From an uncultured Lachnospiraceae bacterium (lineage in GTDB: Bacteria; Bacillota; Clostridia; Lachnospirales; Lachnospiraceae): DNA of 39,575 bases. Below are positions 9,208-17,586 of the stretch, one piece after another. The DNA lies in the NCBI GenBank assembly GCA_947385425.1, contig CANDKY010000030.1, forward strand, positions 1 through 39,575, read 5' to 3'. The notes below the pieces were generated by a model. It was given only the letters and a program-made list of their open reading frames with translations, searched no databases and was not told the DNA's origin. The translations under genes and the position numbers were made by a program. How positions within the stretch are numbered: position 1 is the first letter of the stretch; every line of letters starts with the position of its first letter.

Positions 9208-9447
9208 ATGCGCAGCCGAAAAACATGGACATGCTTTTTATTGATTCTCGCCGGTATTGTACTGGGCGGTTTCATCGGCAGCCTGTTTCCCGATACGTGG
9301 GTAAACTACGGGCAGACCTTCGGGCTGTCCAGCCCATTGGTATTGGATTTGGGGATATTAAGCGTTACTTTCGGACTGACGATCCGGATAACGATCGCCA
9401 GTATCCTCGGAATCCTGGTTGGGATAGCCGTATACCGTTTTTTATAG
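9208..9447 (+). CDS. DUF4321 family small membrane protein
   Basis: A 79-residue protein with two hydrophobic segments: TCFLLILAGIVLGGFIGSLF at residues 7-26, and a C-terminal one ending ILGILVGIAVYRFL. Between them is a Gly/Leu-rich amphipathic stretch. Size, layout and position just upstream of radC and mreB match the DUF4321 family of Clostridia, whose function is unknown. The ATG at 9208 follows AAGGAGG (9195-9201) at ideal spacing; the frame extends upstream to 9151 without another good site. It is probably the first gene of the envelope operon. Confidence 0.8.
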   Translation: MRSRKTWTCFLLILAGIVLGGFIGSLFPDTWVNYGQTFGLSSPLVLDLGILSVTFGLTIRITIASILGILVGIAVYRFL

Positions 9448-9504
9448 GCACCGTATACCGGTAATTTTCCTTTGCCCGGAGAAGCAGATGGGAAAGTGTG
9501 GAGT

Positions 9505-10227
9505 ATGACGGACAATGTCACAGACAAAAACGATAGAAAGAAAAGCAAAGACGGCGCACCGCAGGACGGACTGCCCTATGAAAAATTCCTGCGGTTAGGG
9601 GCAGGGGCATTGACAGAAGCGGAGCTTTTGGCTATTATCATAAGAACCGGGACATCCGACCACCCCGCAGTGGAGATCGGGAAAGAGATCCTCGAACTGC
9701 CTTCGGTAAAAGAAGACGGCTTAAACGGCCTCCACCACGTAACGGTGAAGGAACTGACCGGTATCCGGGGAATCGGGGAAGTTAAGGCAGTGAAGATAAA
9801 GTGCCTTGCGGAACTTTCCATGCGCATGGCAATGATGACGGCGAAAAAAGATTTGCAGTTCCTGCATCCGTCCTCCGTAGCGCGCTATTATATGGAAAGG
9901 ATGCGCCATGAGGAGAGGGAACGGGTACTTCTTTTGATGCTTGATACAAGAAACTGCCTGATCGGGGAAGAACTTCTGTCTATCGGCACCGTGAAGTGTT
10001 CCATGCTTTCACCGAGGGAGGTTTTTGTAGCCGCGCTCAAAGTACAGGCCGTATATATCATGCTGCTCCATAACCATCCAAGCGGCGATCCGTCGCCCAG
10101 CAGGGAAGATATCAAAGCGACGGAAAATATCAGAAAGATCGGCGGAATGATAGACGTCCCGCTTATTGATCACATTATAATCGGGGATAAGAATTACATG
10201 AGCTTCAAAGAAGCCGGATTATTATAG
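9505..10227 (+). CDS. radC: RadC family protein (JAB/MPN metalloprotease fold)
   Basis: The N-terminal part has a helix-hairpin-helix (LTGIRGIGEVKAVKIK). The C-terminal RadC domain carries the JAMM metal site HNHPSGDPSPSREDI and a conserved Glu upstream in IGEELLSIGT. The family was named for a supposed DNA-repair role that was later withdrawn, and its true function is unclear. The ATG at 9505 gives 240 residues, near the usual length; a TTG at 9472 in the same frame has no ribosome binding site. It lies directly upstream of mreB, as in B. subtilis and many Clostridia. Confidence 0.92.
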   Translation: MTDNVTDKNDRKKSKDGAPQDGLPYEKFLRLGAGALTEAELLAIIIRTGTSDHPAVEIGKEILELPSVKEDGLNGLHHVTVKELTGIRGIGEVKAVKIKCLAELSMRMAMMTAKKDLQFLHPSSVARYYMERMRHEERERVLLLMLDTRNCLIGEELLSIGTVKCSMLSPREVFVAALKVQAVYIMLLHNHPSGDPSPSREDIKATENIRKIGGMIDVPLIDHIIIGDKNYMSFKEAGLL

Positions 10228-10250
10228 AAAAGGGAGAAAGGGGTTAGATC

Positions 10251-11264
10251 GTGGGAAATAATTCATTCGGTATTGACCTGGGAACAAGTAACATTAAAAT
10301 TTACAGCAGGAACGATGACAATGTCATGGTGGAAAAAAACATGATTGCCATCGAGAACAAAAACACACTTTTTGCCTATGGCAATTCCGCATTTGAAATG
10401 TATGAAAAAGCGCCGGGGAATATCCATATTTCCTATCCCCTGAGCAACGGGGTTATCGCGGACATCCACAATATGGAGACACTGATCAAGTTTTTCATTT
10501 CCGATCTGTGCAAGGGGAACGTAAAACCGGCGGAATATTATGTGGCAGTGCCTACGGATGTGACGGCAGTGGAGAAAAGGGCATTTTATGATTTGATCCG
10601 CGATGCCAATGTGAAAGCGAAGAAAATCATGGTTGTGGAGAAAGCGGTGGCGGACGGCCTGGGGCTGGATATTGACGTGAAAAATTCCCAGGGTGTCCTT
10701 ATTGTAAATGTAGGCTATGATACAACGGAGATCTCCATCCTTTCCCTTGGCGGCATAGTTTTAAGCAGGCTGATCAAGGTAGGGGGGCAGAAATTTGACG
10801 ATTCCATCCGCGCGGCCATCCGGCGGGAATTCAGCCTGATTATCGGCGGGAAAACGGCGGAAAATGTAAAGATCGCGTTAAAGGATCTGGAAAAGGAAGG
10901 GAAACCGGCAGTCGTATACGGAAGGGATATTGTGACGGGGCTTCCCGTGGAAAGGGAAATCCCCACGGAACTTGTCGTCGGTTCACTGACGGAACACTTC
11001 GACGCCATCATCGACAATGTAAAGGTTATCCTGGAACGCACGCCGCCGGAACTTGCGGCCGACATTTACAAACATGGCATCTACCTGACCGGCGGAGCGT
11101 CCCAGATCAGCCATCTGTCAGAGCTTCTCAGCGAAGGCACAGGGCTGAAAGTGCAGCTTTCGGATAACCCCCTTGGCAGCGTGGCATTGGGGCTTGCCAA
11201 AATCATCAAAGACGATAACTATAAATCCGTAGCATTTGACGCGATTGAAGGAATGGGTAAATGA
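10251..11264 (+). CDS. mreB: MreB-like rod-shape actin homologue with altered phosphate motif
   Basis: MreB-family filaments guide lateral wall synthesis at the membrane. The N-terminal phosphate-1 loop FGIDLGTSNIKIY is clear, VEKAVADGLGLD corresponds to the usual EEPMAAAIG helix with its Glu, and LTGGASQISHL near the C-terminus is the adenosine motif. The phosphate-2 loop is unusual: where MreB normally has DIGGGTTEVA, this protein has NVGYDTTEIS (residues 153-162). Start is the GTG at 10251 after AAAGGGAGAAAGG. Length is 337 residues, normal. Its ATG-overlapping junction with mreC (11261-11264) indicates translational coupling. It could be an Mbl/MreBH-like paralogue. Confidence 0.88.
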   Translation: MGNNSFGIDLGTSNIKIYSRNDDNVMVEKNMIAIENKNTLFAYGNSAFEMYEKAPGNIHISYPLSNGVIADIHNMETLIKFFISDLCKGNVKPAEYYVAVPTDVTAVEKRAFYDLIRDANVKAKKIMVVEKAVADGLGLDIDVKNSQGVLIVNVGYDTTEISILSLGGIVLSRLIKVGGQKFDDSIRAAIRREFSLIIGGKTAENVKIALKDLEKEGKPAVVYGRDIVTGLPVEREIPTELVVGSLTEHFDAIIDNVKVILERTPPELAADIYKHGIYLTGGASQISHLSELLSEGTGLKVQLSDNPLGSVALGLAKIIKDDNYKSVAFDAIEGMGK

Positions 11265-12127
11265 GTCCGATCATAAAGAAAAAAGGAGAGAAGTTTACGT
11301 TACCAAGTAAATATCTCCTTTTTATTTTAACAATATTGTGTGCAGGGACGGTCATCCTCACATTCAATACAAATATTTTCAGCGGTTCCCTGAACACGGT
11401 AGTCGGTTATGTGATCGTCCCGTTCCAGAGGGGCATCAGCTCCGTGGGGAGCTGGCTGTCCAACCGTTCCGCGGAACTTGTGCAGATCCGCGACCTTTTG
11501 TCGGAAAATGAATCGCTGCGCGCCCAGGTTGATGAGCTTACGATCGAGAACACCATTTTACAGCAGGACCGCTATGAACTGACAAACTTAAGGGAGCTTT
11601 ATAACCTGGATGCCCAATACGAGGGCTATGATAAAGTCGGCGCGCGTATTATCGCCAAGGATGCGGGAAACTGGTTCCACTCCTTTGTCATAGACAAGGG
11701 GGAGGACGACGGTATCACCATGGATATGAATGTCATTGCGGGCAGCGGGCTCGTGGGGCGCATTGTGGATGTGGGGCCGAACTGGGCGAAAGTTACCACT
11801 ATCATTGCGGATAATTCCAATGTCAGCGGGAAAGTGCTGGCCACTTCCGATTATCTGATGGTTTCCGGCGATCTGGAACTGTACAGCGGGGGCGTTATTT
11901 CGTTTAACAAATTAGTGGACAGCCAGGACAGGGTTGTGGAAGGAGATAAGATCGTCACTTCCAATGTCAGTGACAAATACCTCCCCAACATATTGATCGG
12001 TTACATCAGCACCCTGAACGTGGATGCCAATAATATCACCAAATCGGGGCTGCTGACCCCGGCTGTTGATTTTGAGCACCTGGAGGAAGTGCTCGTGATC
12101 ACCCAGTTAAAACAGTCTTTGGAATAA
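11261..12127 (+). CDS. mreC: Rod shape-determining protein MreC
   Basis: MreC is an extracytoplasmic scaffold linking MreB to PBP2 and RodA. The protein has a short basic N-terminus, one membrane segment (YLLFILTILCAGTVILTF), a coiled coil at about residues 70-115 (IRDLLSENESLRAQVDELT and on), and the two-barrel MreC domain with GSGLVGRIVDVGPNWAKV. Length 288 is typical. Its ATG overlaps the mreB stop by four bases, and mreD starts 14 bases later. Confidence 0.94.
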   Translation: MSPIIKKKGEKFTLPSKYLLFILTILCAGTVILTFNTNIFSGSLNTVVGYVIVPFQRGISSVGSWLSNRSAELVQIRDLLSENESLRAQVDELTIENTILQQDRYELTNLRELYNLDAQYEGYDKVGARIIAKDAGNWFHSFVIDKGEDDGITMDMNVIAGSGLVGRIVDVGPNWAKVTTIIADNSNVSGKVLATSDYLMVSGDLELYSGGVISFNKLVDSQDRVVEGDKIVTSNVSDKYLPNILIGYISTLNVDANNITKSGLLTPAVDFEHLEEVLVITQLKQSLE

Positions 12128-12141
12128 AAGGTGGAGGTAAA

Positions 12142-12660
12142 GTGAAAAGGACCATCGTAGTAACCATATTGATTATTATCTGTTTTTTGCTGCAAAGTAC
12201 AGTTTTCCATGCACTGGCATTCAACGGTATCGTTCCGAATCTGCTAATCGTACTCTCGGCGTCTTTCGGCTTTATGCGCGGGGAGAAATCCGGCCTGATA
12301 ATCGGGTTTGTCTGCGGGCTTTTGGTGGATATTTTTTTCGGGGAGGTTATCGGCTTCTACTCCCTTTTGTATATGTATGCAGGGTACACAAACGGCAAAT
12401 TCAACCATATTTTCTTCCCGGAGGATGTGAAGCTCCCTATGGCGCTGATTATCTGCAGTGATTTTTGCTACAGCATGATTTGCTATCTGCTCATGTTCCT
12501 TATGCGTACCAGATTCCATTTCGTGCACTATTTCCTGCATATTATTTTACCTGAAATTGTTTATACCATTGTAGTTACAATCTTCCTCTATCCGGCGATC
12601 CTCTGGATAAACCGGAAGCTGGAAGAGAACGAAAAAAGGAGTGCTAAAAAGTTTGTTTGA
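12142..12660 (+). CDS. mreD: Rod shape-determining protein MreD
   Basis: A 172-residue, highly hydrophobic protein with about five membrane segments and the MreD-like FGFMRGEKSGLIIGFVCGLL stretch. MreD is an integral membrane part of the elongation complex. The GTG start at 12142 follows GGTGGAGGT. The last bases overlap the start of the PBP2 gene, so translation is probably coupled. Confidence 0.92.
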   Translation: MKRTIVVTILIIICFLLQSTVFHALAFNGIVPNLLIVLSASFGFMRGEKSGLIIGFVCGLLVDIFFGEVIGFYSLLYMYAGYTNGKFNHIFFPEDVKLPMALIICSDFCYSMICYLLMFLMRTRFHFVHYFLHIILPEIVYTIVVTIFLYPAILWINRKLEENEKRSAKKFV

Positions 12661-15532
12661 ACGTTTTAAAGAAAATTTCCTGAATGCAGTAAGCATACGC
12701 GTTATGGTATTGATTGTCTTTTTTCTTTGCTGCGGGGGAATACTTGTCTACCGGGTTTTTGATTTGCAGATCGTCCATGGGGAACAGTATTTGAATGAAT
12801 TCCGTTTTATGACGACAAAACAGCGTACATTGCCAAGCACCAGGGGGAATATCTACGACCGCAACGGCAAATGCCTTGCCTACAATGAACTCGCTTACAA
12901 TGTGACCATAGAGGACGTTTATGAATCGGGGCGGAATAAAAATTCCGAACTGAACCAGACTATCTACAATCTGATCCGGATGATTGAAAAAAACGGGGAC
13001 AGCATCGTTAACGACTTTAATATTATTATCGATCCGGACGGCAATTATGCGTTTGCGGTGGAGGACAGGCAGTTGCGGCGTTTCCTTGCCGATGTGTACG
13101 GTTTTGCTTCCTATGACGACATGGTGGCGGATCAGAAAAACGGTTATAAATATGCGACAAAAACGGCGGCGGAAGTCGTCGATGACCTGTGTGCGAGTAC
13201 CCGTTTCGGCATCGGCGATTATACGGATCCGGAAGACCGCAGTACTTTCGTGCCGGGCATGGGTTATACGAAGGAAGAAGTGCTCAAGATACTGACTATA
13301 CGCTATGCCATGAATGCCAACAGCTTCCAGAAATATATCGCGACTACCGTAGCGGCCAATGTCAGCGAAGAGACAGTTGCCGTAGTTATGGAAAACAGCA
13401 ATATCTTAGCCGGGGTTTCCGTGGCGGAGGATACGGTGCGGCGCTATGTGGACAGTGTTTACTTTTCCCAGATTATCGGTTATACGGGAAAAGTTTCCCA
13501 GGATGAACTGGCGGAACTTAAAGCCAGTGATTCCAAATACGAGATGAACGATATTGTGGGGAAATCAGGCATCGAATATTCCATGGAATCCGAGCTGCAG
13601 GGCACGAAAGGGTCGGAAGATGTGGTGGTAGACCATATGGGGAAAGTGATAGAGACAAGCAACCGGGTGGAACCGACGGCCGGGAACGATTTGTACCTTA
13701 CGCTGGACAGCGATCTGCAGGTGGCAATTTATCATATTCTGGAAACCAAACTGGCGAGTATACTGCTTACCCAGATACGGAATATCAAAGAGTACACGCC
13801 GGGCGAGAACGCCGGAAGCAGCATACTCATCCCCATTGACGACGTGTATTATGCCCTGTTTAACAACAATATTATAGATACCTCCCATTTTGCAGGGGAG
13901 GATGCCCACGAGACGGAGCGGGCGGTCTATGAAAGCTTTAACGGCCGCAAACAGCTTGTAATGGGCAGGCTGCGGGAGGAACTGACGGAAAATAAGACGC
14001 CCTACAACCAACTGCCTGCGGAATATCAGGTATATGAGAGCTACATTGTGTCGCTGCTATATTCCAATGCCATTATAATGGAAAGTGAAGTGGATACTTC
14101 CGATGCGACTTATATAGCCTGGAGCACGGATGAAGTGATCAGCCTGAACGAATATCTGAATTACGTCATATCACAGAACTGGGTGGATGTGACGAAACTG
14201 GAGCTGACAGGGAAATATTCGAACTCCGGGGAAGTTTATGACAAACTGTTGGAATATATTTTTGAAAATATTGAACATAATACAGGGTTCAATAAGAGGA
14301 TTTACCGTTATATGATACGGGACAATGAGATTTCCGGCAGGCAGGTGTGCAGCCTGCTGCTGGAACAGGAAATTGTCGAAATCTCTGCGGAAGAAAAGGA
14401 ACAGTTTCAAAACGGACGAATTTCAGCTTATGAGTTTATGCGGAGCCGTATTCAGAACCTGGACATCACCCCGGCGCAGTTAGCGCTTGATCCCCATTCC
14501 GCCTCCGTGGTGCTGACAAATGTCAATACCGGCGAGGTGCTTGCCCTTGTATCCTATCCGTCCTATGACAATAACCGGATGGCCAACGGCGTGGACGCGG
14601 ATTATTTTAATTCCCTGCTCAATGATCTCTCAACGCCCCTGATCAATTATGCCACTTACCAGAAGACGGCGCCGGGTTCCACTTTTAAAATGGTATCCGC
14701 AACGGCGGGGCTGTCAGAAAATGTCATAACGACGACGACGACCTATCCGTGTACGGGGACTTTTGACAAGCTGGACGAGAACCAGCCGCCGCACTGCTGG
14801 AACCGCCACGGGCATGGCTCGCTCAATGTAACCGGGGGCATCCAGAACTCCTGCAACCTCTTTTTCTATGAGGTAGGATACCAGCTCGGATCGATAGGGG
14901 AACGTTATATACCCGATATCGGTCTGCAGAAACTGACAAAATACGCGGATATGTACGGGCTGACGGAAACGAGCGGGATCGAGATAGAAGAGTCGCTGCC
15001 GCAGGTTTCCGATATGGATGCCGTCCGTTCAGCTATCGGGCAGGGTACGAATAACTTTACCACTGTCGGACTTGCGCGATACATTACAACAGTCGCAAAC
15101 AGCGGAACGTGTTATAATTTAACATTATTGGACAAAGTAACGGATCATAACCATGCTTTGATTGAAGACTATTCCGCCAAAGTGCGCAATACCATTGAGA
15201 TGGACGCATCCTACTGGGATGCCATCCATACCGGGATGCGCAGAGTTGTAGAGGGTAAAAGCTATTTCAGCGACCTGAGCGTTAATGTAGCCGGTAAGAC
15301 AGGTACTGCGCAGGAGAGCAAGAGCAGGCCGAACCACGCCCTGTTTGTCGGTTACGCGCCTTACGAAAATCCGGAAATCGCATTGGCAGTCCGTGTCGCC
15401 AATGGCTACACTTCCGACTATTCCGCTCAGATAGCCAAAGACGTAATAAAATATTATTATAATCTGGCAGACGAAGAGGAACTGGCAGGGTCTGCAAAGG
15501 AACTGACAGGCGGAAGCCTCAATGCAGACTGA
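12653..15532 (+). CDS. mrdA: Penicillin-binding protein 2 (elongation transpeptidase) with a large insertion
   Basis: Class B PBP, the peptidoglycan crosslinking partner of RodA. Features in order: N-terminal membrane anchor (VMVLIVFFLCCGGILVYRVF), dimerisation domain with STRGNIYDRNGKCLAYNE, then the transpeptidase domain with PGSTFKMV (active-site Ser near residue 675), NSCNLFFYE (SxN, near 733) and GKTGTAQE (near 881). At about 960 residues it is much longer than the usual 600-750. Between TLDSDLQVAIYHILE (near 350) and DPHSASVVLTNVNTGEVLAL (near 613) lies an extra, mostly helical and acidic segment of roughly 230 residues. The frame opens at a GTG at 12641, but that codon abuts AAAGGAG, so the TTG at 12653 is the likelier start. 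Its position after mreD and near rodA supports the elongation role. Confidence 0.93.
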   Translation: MFERFKENFLNAVSIRVMVLIVFFLCCGGILVYRVFDLQIVHGEQYLNEFRFMTTKQRTLPSTRGNIYDRNGKCLAYNELAYNVTIEDVYESGRNKNSELNQTIYNLIRMIEKNGDSIVNDFNIIIDPDGNYAFAVEDRQLRRFLADVYGFASYDDMVADQKNGYKYATKTAAEVVDDLCASTRFGIGDYTDPEDRSTFVPGMGYTKEEVLKILTIRYAMNANSFQKYIATTVAANVSEETVAVVMENSNILAGVSVAEDTVRRYVDSVYFSQIIGYTGKVSQDELAELKASDSKYEMNDIVGKSGIEYSMESELQGTKGSEDVVVDHMGKVIETSNRVEPTAGNDLYLTLDSDLQVAIYHILETKLASILLTQIRNIKEYTPGENAGSSILIPIDDVYYALFNNNIIDTSHFAGEDAHETERAVYESFNGRKQLVMGRLREELTENKTPYNQLPAEYQVYESYIVSLLYSNAIIMESEVDTSDATYIAWSTDEVISLNEYLNYVISQNWVDVTKLELTGKYSNSGEVYDKLLEYIFENIEHNTGFNKRIYRYMIRDNEISGRQVCSLLLEQEIVEISAEEKEQFQNGRISAYEFMRSRIQNLDITPAQLALDPHSASVVLTNVNTGEVLALVSYPSYDNNRMANGVDADYFNSLLNDLSTPLINYATYQKTAPGSTFKMVSATAGLSENVITTTTTYPCTGTFDKLDENQPPHCWNRHGHGSLNVTGGIQNSCNLFFYEVGYQLGSIGERYIPDIGLQKLTKYADMYGLTETSGIEIEESLPQVSDMDAVRSAIGQGTNNFTTVGLARYITTVANSGTCYNLTLLDKVTDHNHALIEDYSAKVRNTIEMDASYWDAIHTGMRRVVEGKSYFSDLSVNVAGKTGTAQESKSRPNHALFVGYAPYENPEIALAVRVANGYTSDYSAQIAKDVIKYYYNLADEEELAGSAKELTGGSLNAD

Positions 15533-15561
15533 CGGGCATAGCCCCTGCCGACAAACGAAGC

Positions 15562-15595
15562 TCCGGCGCCTTGACCAGTCGGACAAGGCGCCGGA
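15562..15595. repeat. 12-bp GC-rich hairpin between PBP2 gene and minC
   Basis: TCCGGCGCCTTG (15562-15573) and CAAGGCGCCGGA (15584-15595) form a perfect 12-bp stem with a 10-base loop. No T-run follows and the minC ribosome binding site is only about 10 bases downstream. It is better read as an mRNA-processing or stability element than as a terminator. Confidence 0.6.
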
Positions 15596-15620
15596 CACCA
15601 CCGGGGAAGGGAGCACATAC

Positions 15621-16298
15621 GTGAAAAATGCAGTTATTATCAAAAGTTTTCAAAATGGTATATCGGTTTACTTAAATGAGGAAATCCCCTTTGAGGAACT
15701 TCTCTATGAAGTCGCATATAAATTCCGGGAATCCAGCAATTTCTTCAAGGACGCGAAGATGGCGATTTCCTTTGAAGGGCGGGTCCTGTCGGAAGAAGAA
15801 GAGCGCATGATACTGAATATGATTTTCGAAAATTCAGATTTACATATAGTGTGTATCATCGGCAAGGATGAAGAAACCAATATGAATTATTTCAGGGCGA
15901 TACAGCAGATGGAATACCGCAGTAAATATGACAGGGAAGACGGGCAGTTTTACCGGGGGACATTAAAAAACGGGCAGGTACTGGAAACGGAATCAAGCAT
16001 CGTCGTCCTCGGGGACGTTTTCCCGGGCAGTGCGATTATCTCTACCAAGGATATTGTCATCCTGGGCGGTCTGTTCGGCAAAGCCTATGCGGGCGGCAAC
16101 GGCACCGAAGGGCATTATGTAGTTGCGCTTGAAATGTCACCGGAAAGGTTACAGATCGGTGATTTCAAATATAAAAAAAACAAACCGACGAAATGGTCTA
16201 TCCGGCCAAAGGTACAGCCGAAAATAGCATACGTGAAAGAAGAGCAGGTTGTAATGGAACCCATTACCAAAGAATTACTGAGTGACCTGCCATTCTAG
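15621..16298 (+). CDS. minC: Septum site-determining protein MinC
   Basis: MinC inhibits FtsZ assembly away from midcell and is carried to the membrane by MinD. The C-terminal half is the beta-helical MinC domain: GTLKNGQVLETESSIVVLGD, then VFPGSAIISTKDIVILGGLFGKAYAG with its Gly turns. The N-terminal half is the FtsZ-inhibiting domain. The frame is open back to 15522, inside the PBP2 gene, but GTG 15621 has GGGGAAGGGAG about 10 bases upstream and gives 225 residues, normal for MinC. minD and minE follow. Confidence 0.92.
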   Translation: MKNAVIIKSFQNGISVYLNEEIPFEELLYEVAYKFRESSNFFKDAKMAISFEGRVLSEEEERMILNMIFENSDLHIVCIIGKDEETNMNYFRAIQQMEYRSKYDREDGQFYRGTLKNGQVLETESSIVVLGDVFPGSAIISTKDIVILGGLFGKAYAGGNGTEGHYVVALEMSPERLQIGDFKYKKNKPTKWSIRPKVQPKIAYVKEEQVVMEPITKELLSDLPF

Positions 16299-16302
16299 TG
16301 TT

Positions 16303-16360
16303 CCGTCCGGCCAGGGCAGCTTCCGCTTTGCGCGGGAAGTACGTTCCCCTTGCCGGACGG
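16303..16360. repeat. Long GC-rich hairpin between minC and minD
   Basis: CCGTCCGGC (16303-16311) pairs with GCCGGACGG (16352-16360). The stem continues with AGGG/CCCT and an inner CTTCC/GGAAG (16320-16324 and 16335-16339). There is no T-tract. It occupies half of the 114-base minC-minD gap and resembles a processing or stability hairpin within an operon. Confidence 0.6.
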
Positions 16361-16412
16361 GGTAGCGGGCGGTCTTCAGTGGACGACAAACGTCAATCCA
16401 GGAGGTAACAAT

Positions 16413-17204
16413 ATGAGTGAAGTAATTGTCGTCACGTCAGGGAAAGGCGGGGTAGGGAAAACCACTACTTCCGCAAACGTTGGTACTGGTTTAGCAGCAA
16501 TGGGTAAAAGGGTCGTCCTCATCGATACGGATATCGGTTTGCGGAATCTGGATGTGGTCATGGGGCTGGAGAACAGGATTGTATACAATCTGGTGGACGT
16601 CATTGAAGGGAAATGCCGTGTAAAGCAGGCATTAATCAAGGACAAGCGCCATCAGAGCCTGTATTTGCTCCCGTCGGCACAGACCAGGGACAAGTCTGCG
16701 GTAACGCCGCAGCAGATGATTAAAATGATCGATCAGCTCAGGGAACAATATGACTATATCATACTGGACTGTCCGGCAGGCATAGAGCAGGGTTTCCAGA
16801 ACGCCATCGCAGGGGCGGACAGGGCATTGGTAGTCACCACGCCGGAAGTATCGGCCATACGGGATGCGGATCGTATCATCGGGCTTCTGGAAGCCAATGA
16901 ATTTAAAAAAATCGACCTTGTCATCAACCGGCTCCGTTACGATATGGTAAAGCGGGGCGAAATGATGACCGCATCGGATGTGGTGGATATACTTTCCATC
17001 CCGCTGATCGGCATTGTGCCCGATGATGAAAATGTTGTGATTTCGACGAACCAGGGGGAACCTCTTGTCGGGAACAGTACCATGGCAGGCAGAGCATATC
17101 AGAATATCTGCGAGCGTGTGCTGGGGAAGGAAATACCCTTTATAGACTTTGAAAGGACCATCTCTTTCTGGACAAGGGTGACGGGTATATTCCACAAAAA
17201 TTAG
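16413..17204 (+). CDS. minD: Septum site-determining ATPase MinD
   Basis: MinD is a membrane-cycling ParA-type ATPase that recruits MinC and is released by MinE. The deviant Walker A SGKGGVGKTTTSANVG is at residues 9-24, with VLIDTDIGLRNLDVVMG and DYIILDCPAGIEQGF following. The C-terminus SFWTRVTGIFHKN can form the short amphipathic membrane-targeting helix. ATG 16413 follows CAGGAGG; the frame runs upstream to 16350 through the hairpin. Length 263 is typical. Confidence 0.96.
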   Translation: MSEVIVVTSGKGGVGKTTTSANVGTGLAAMGKRVVLIDTDIGLRNLDVVMGLENRIVYNLVDVIEGKCRVKQALIKDKRHQSLYLLPSAQTRDKSAVTPQQMIKMIDQLREQYDYIILDCPAGIEQGFQNAIAGADRALVVTTPEVSAIRDADRIIGLLEANEFKKIDLVINRLRYDMVKRGEMMTASDVVDILSIPLIGIVPDDENVVISTNQGEPLVGNSTMAGRAYQNICERVLGKEIPFIDFERTISFWTRVTGIFHKN

Positions 17205-17219
17205 AAGGGAGGTTTTTGT

Positions 17220-17486
17220 ATGGGATTCGGAAGTTTTTTCAGGAGAAAAAGCTCCAGGGAAATAGCAAAGGACAGGCTGAAAATCTTACTGATATCTGAC
17301 CGTGTGAACTGTTCGCCGGAAATGATGGAAATGATAAAAACGGATATTGCCAAGGTGATTTCGAAATACATGAAGATAGATGCGGAGAGCATGGAGATCC
17401 AGATTACAAAGACAAGTACGAAAGGAGTGGGGAAAACACCGGCTTTATATGCCAATATCCCGATATTGGATCTACATAAGTTATAA
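17220..17486 (+). CDS. minE: Cell division topological specificity factor MinE
   Basis: An 88-residue MinE. The N-terminal SFFRRKSSREIAKDRLKILL is the amphipathic and MinD-binding region, and the rest (SPEMMEMIKTDIAKVISKYM, then IDAESMEIQI) is the dimerising topological-specificity domain. MinE stimulates MinD ATPase and sets up pole-to-pole oscillation, implying an oscillating Min system rather than the DivIVA/MinJ type of B. subtilis. AAGGGAGG lies just upstream. It ends within the first copy of an AT-rich tandem repeat. Confidence 0.93.
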   Translation: MGFGSFFRRKSSREIAKDRLKILLISDRVNCSPEMMEMIKTDIAKVISKYMKIDAESMEIQITKTSTKGVGKTPALYANIPILDLHKL

Positions 17487-17535
17487 AATTATAAAGTTAT
17501 AATATTATAAAGTTATAATATTAAAAAGTTATAAC
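17472..17535. repeat. 16-bp AT-rich tandem repeats between minE and rodA
   Basis: ATTATAAAGTTATAAT occurs at 17488-17503 and again at 17504-17519, followed by the variant ATTAAAAAGTTATAAC (17520-17535) and preceded by a degenerate copy (17472-17487) overlapping the minE stop. Each unit is partly palindromic. The run could bind a protein, supply -10-like TATAAT boxes for rodA, or be a slippage-prone repeat. Confidence 0.75.
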
Positions 17536-17586
17536 TTTATAACATAGTTTTACAGGAAAAAGCGTTAAAACAGGAAAGGATGAAAG

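Noticed and set aside
12641-12643. GTG at 12641 as the PBP2 start
   Set aside because: It directly abuts the AAAGGAG ribosome binding site, leaving no spacing; TTG at 12653 fits better, though not proven.
17472-17535. Tandem repeats as a CRISPR array
   Set aside because: The units abut without unique spacers and are only 16 bases; no cas genes are nearby.
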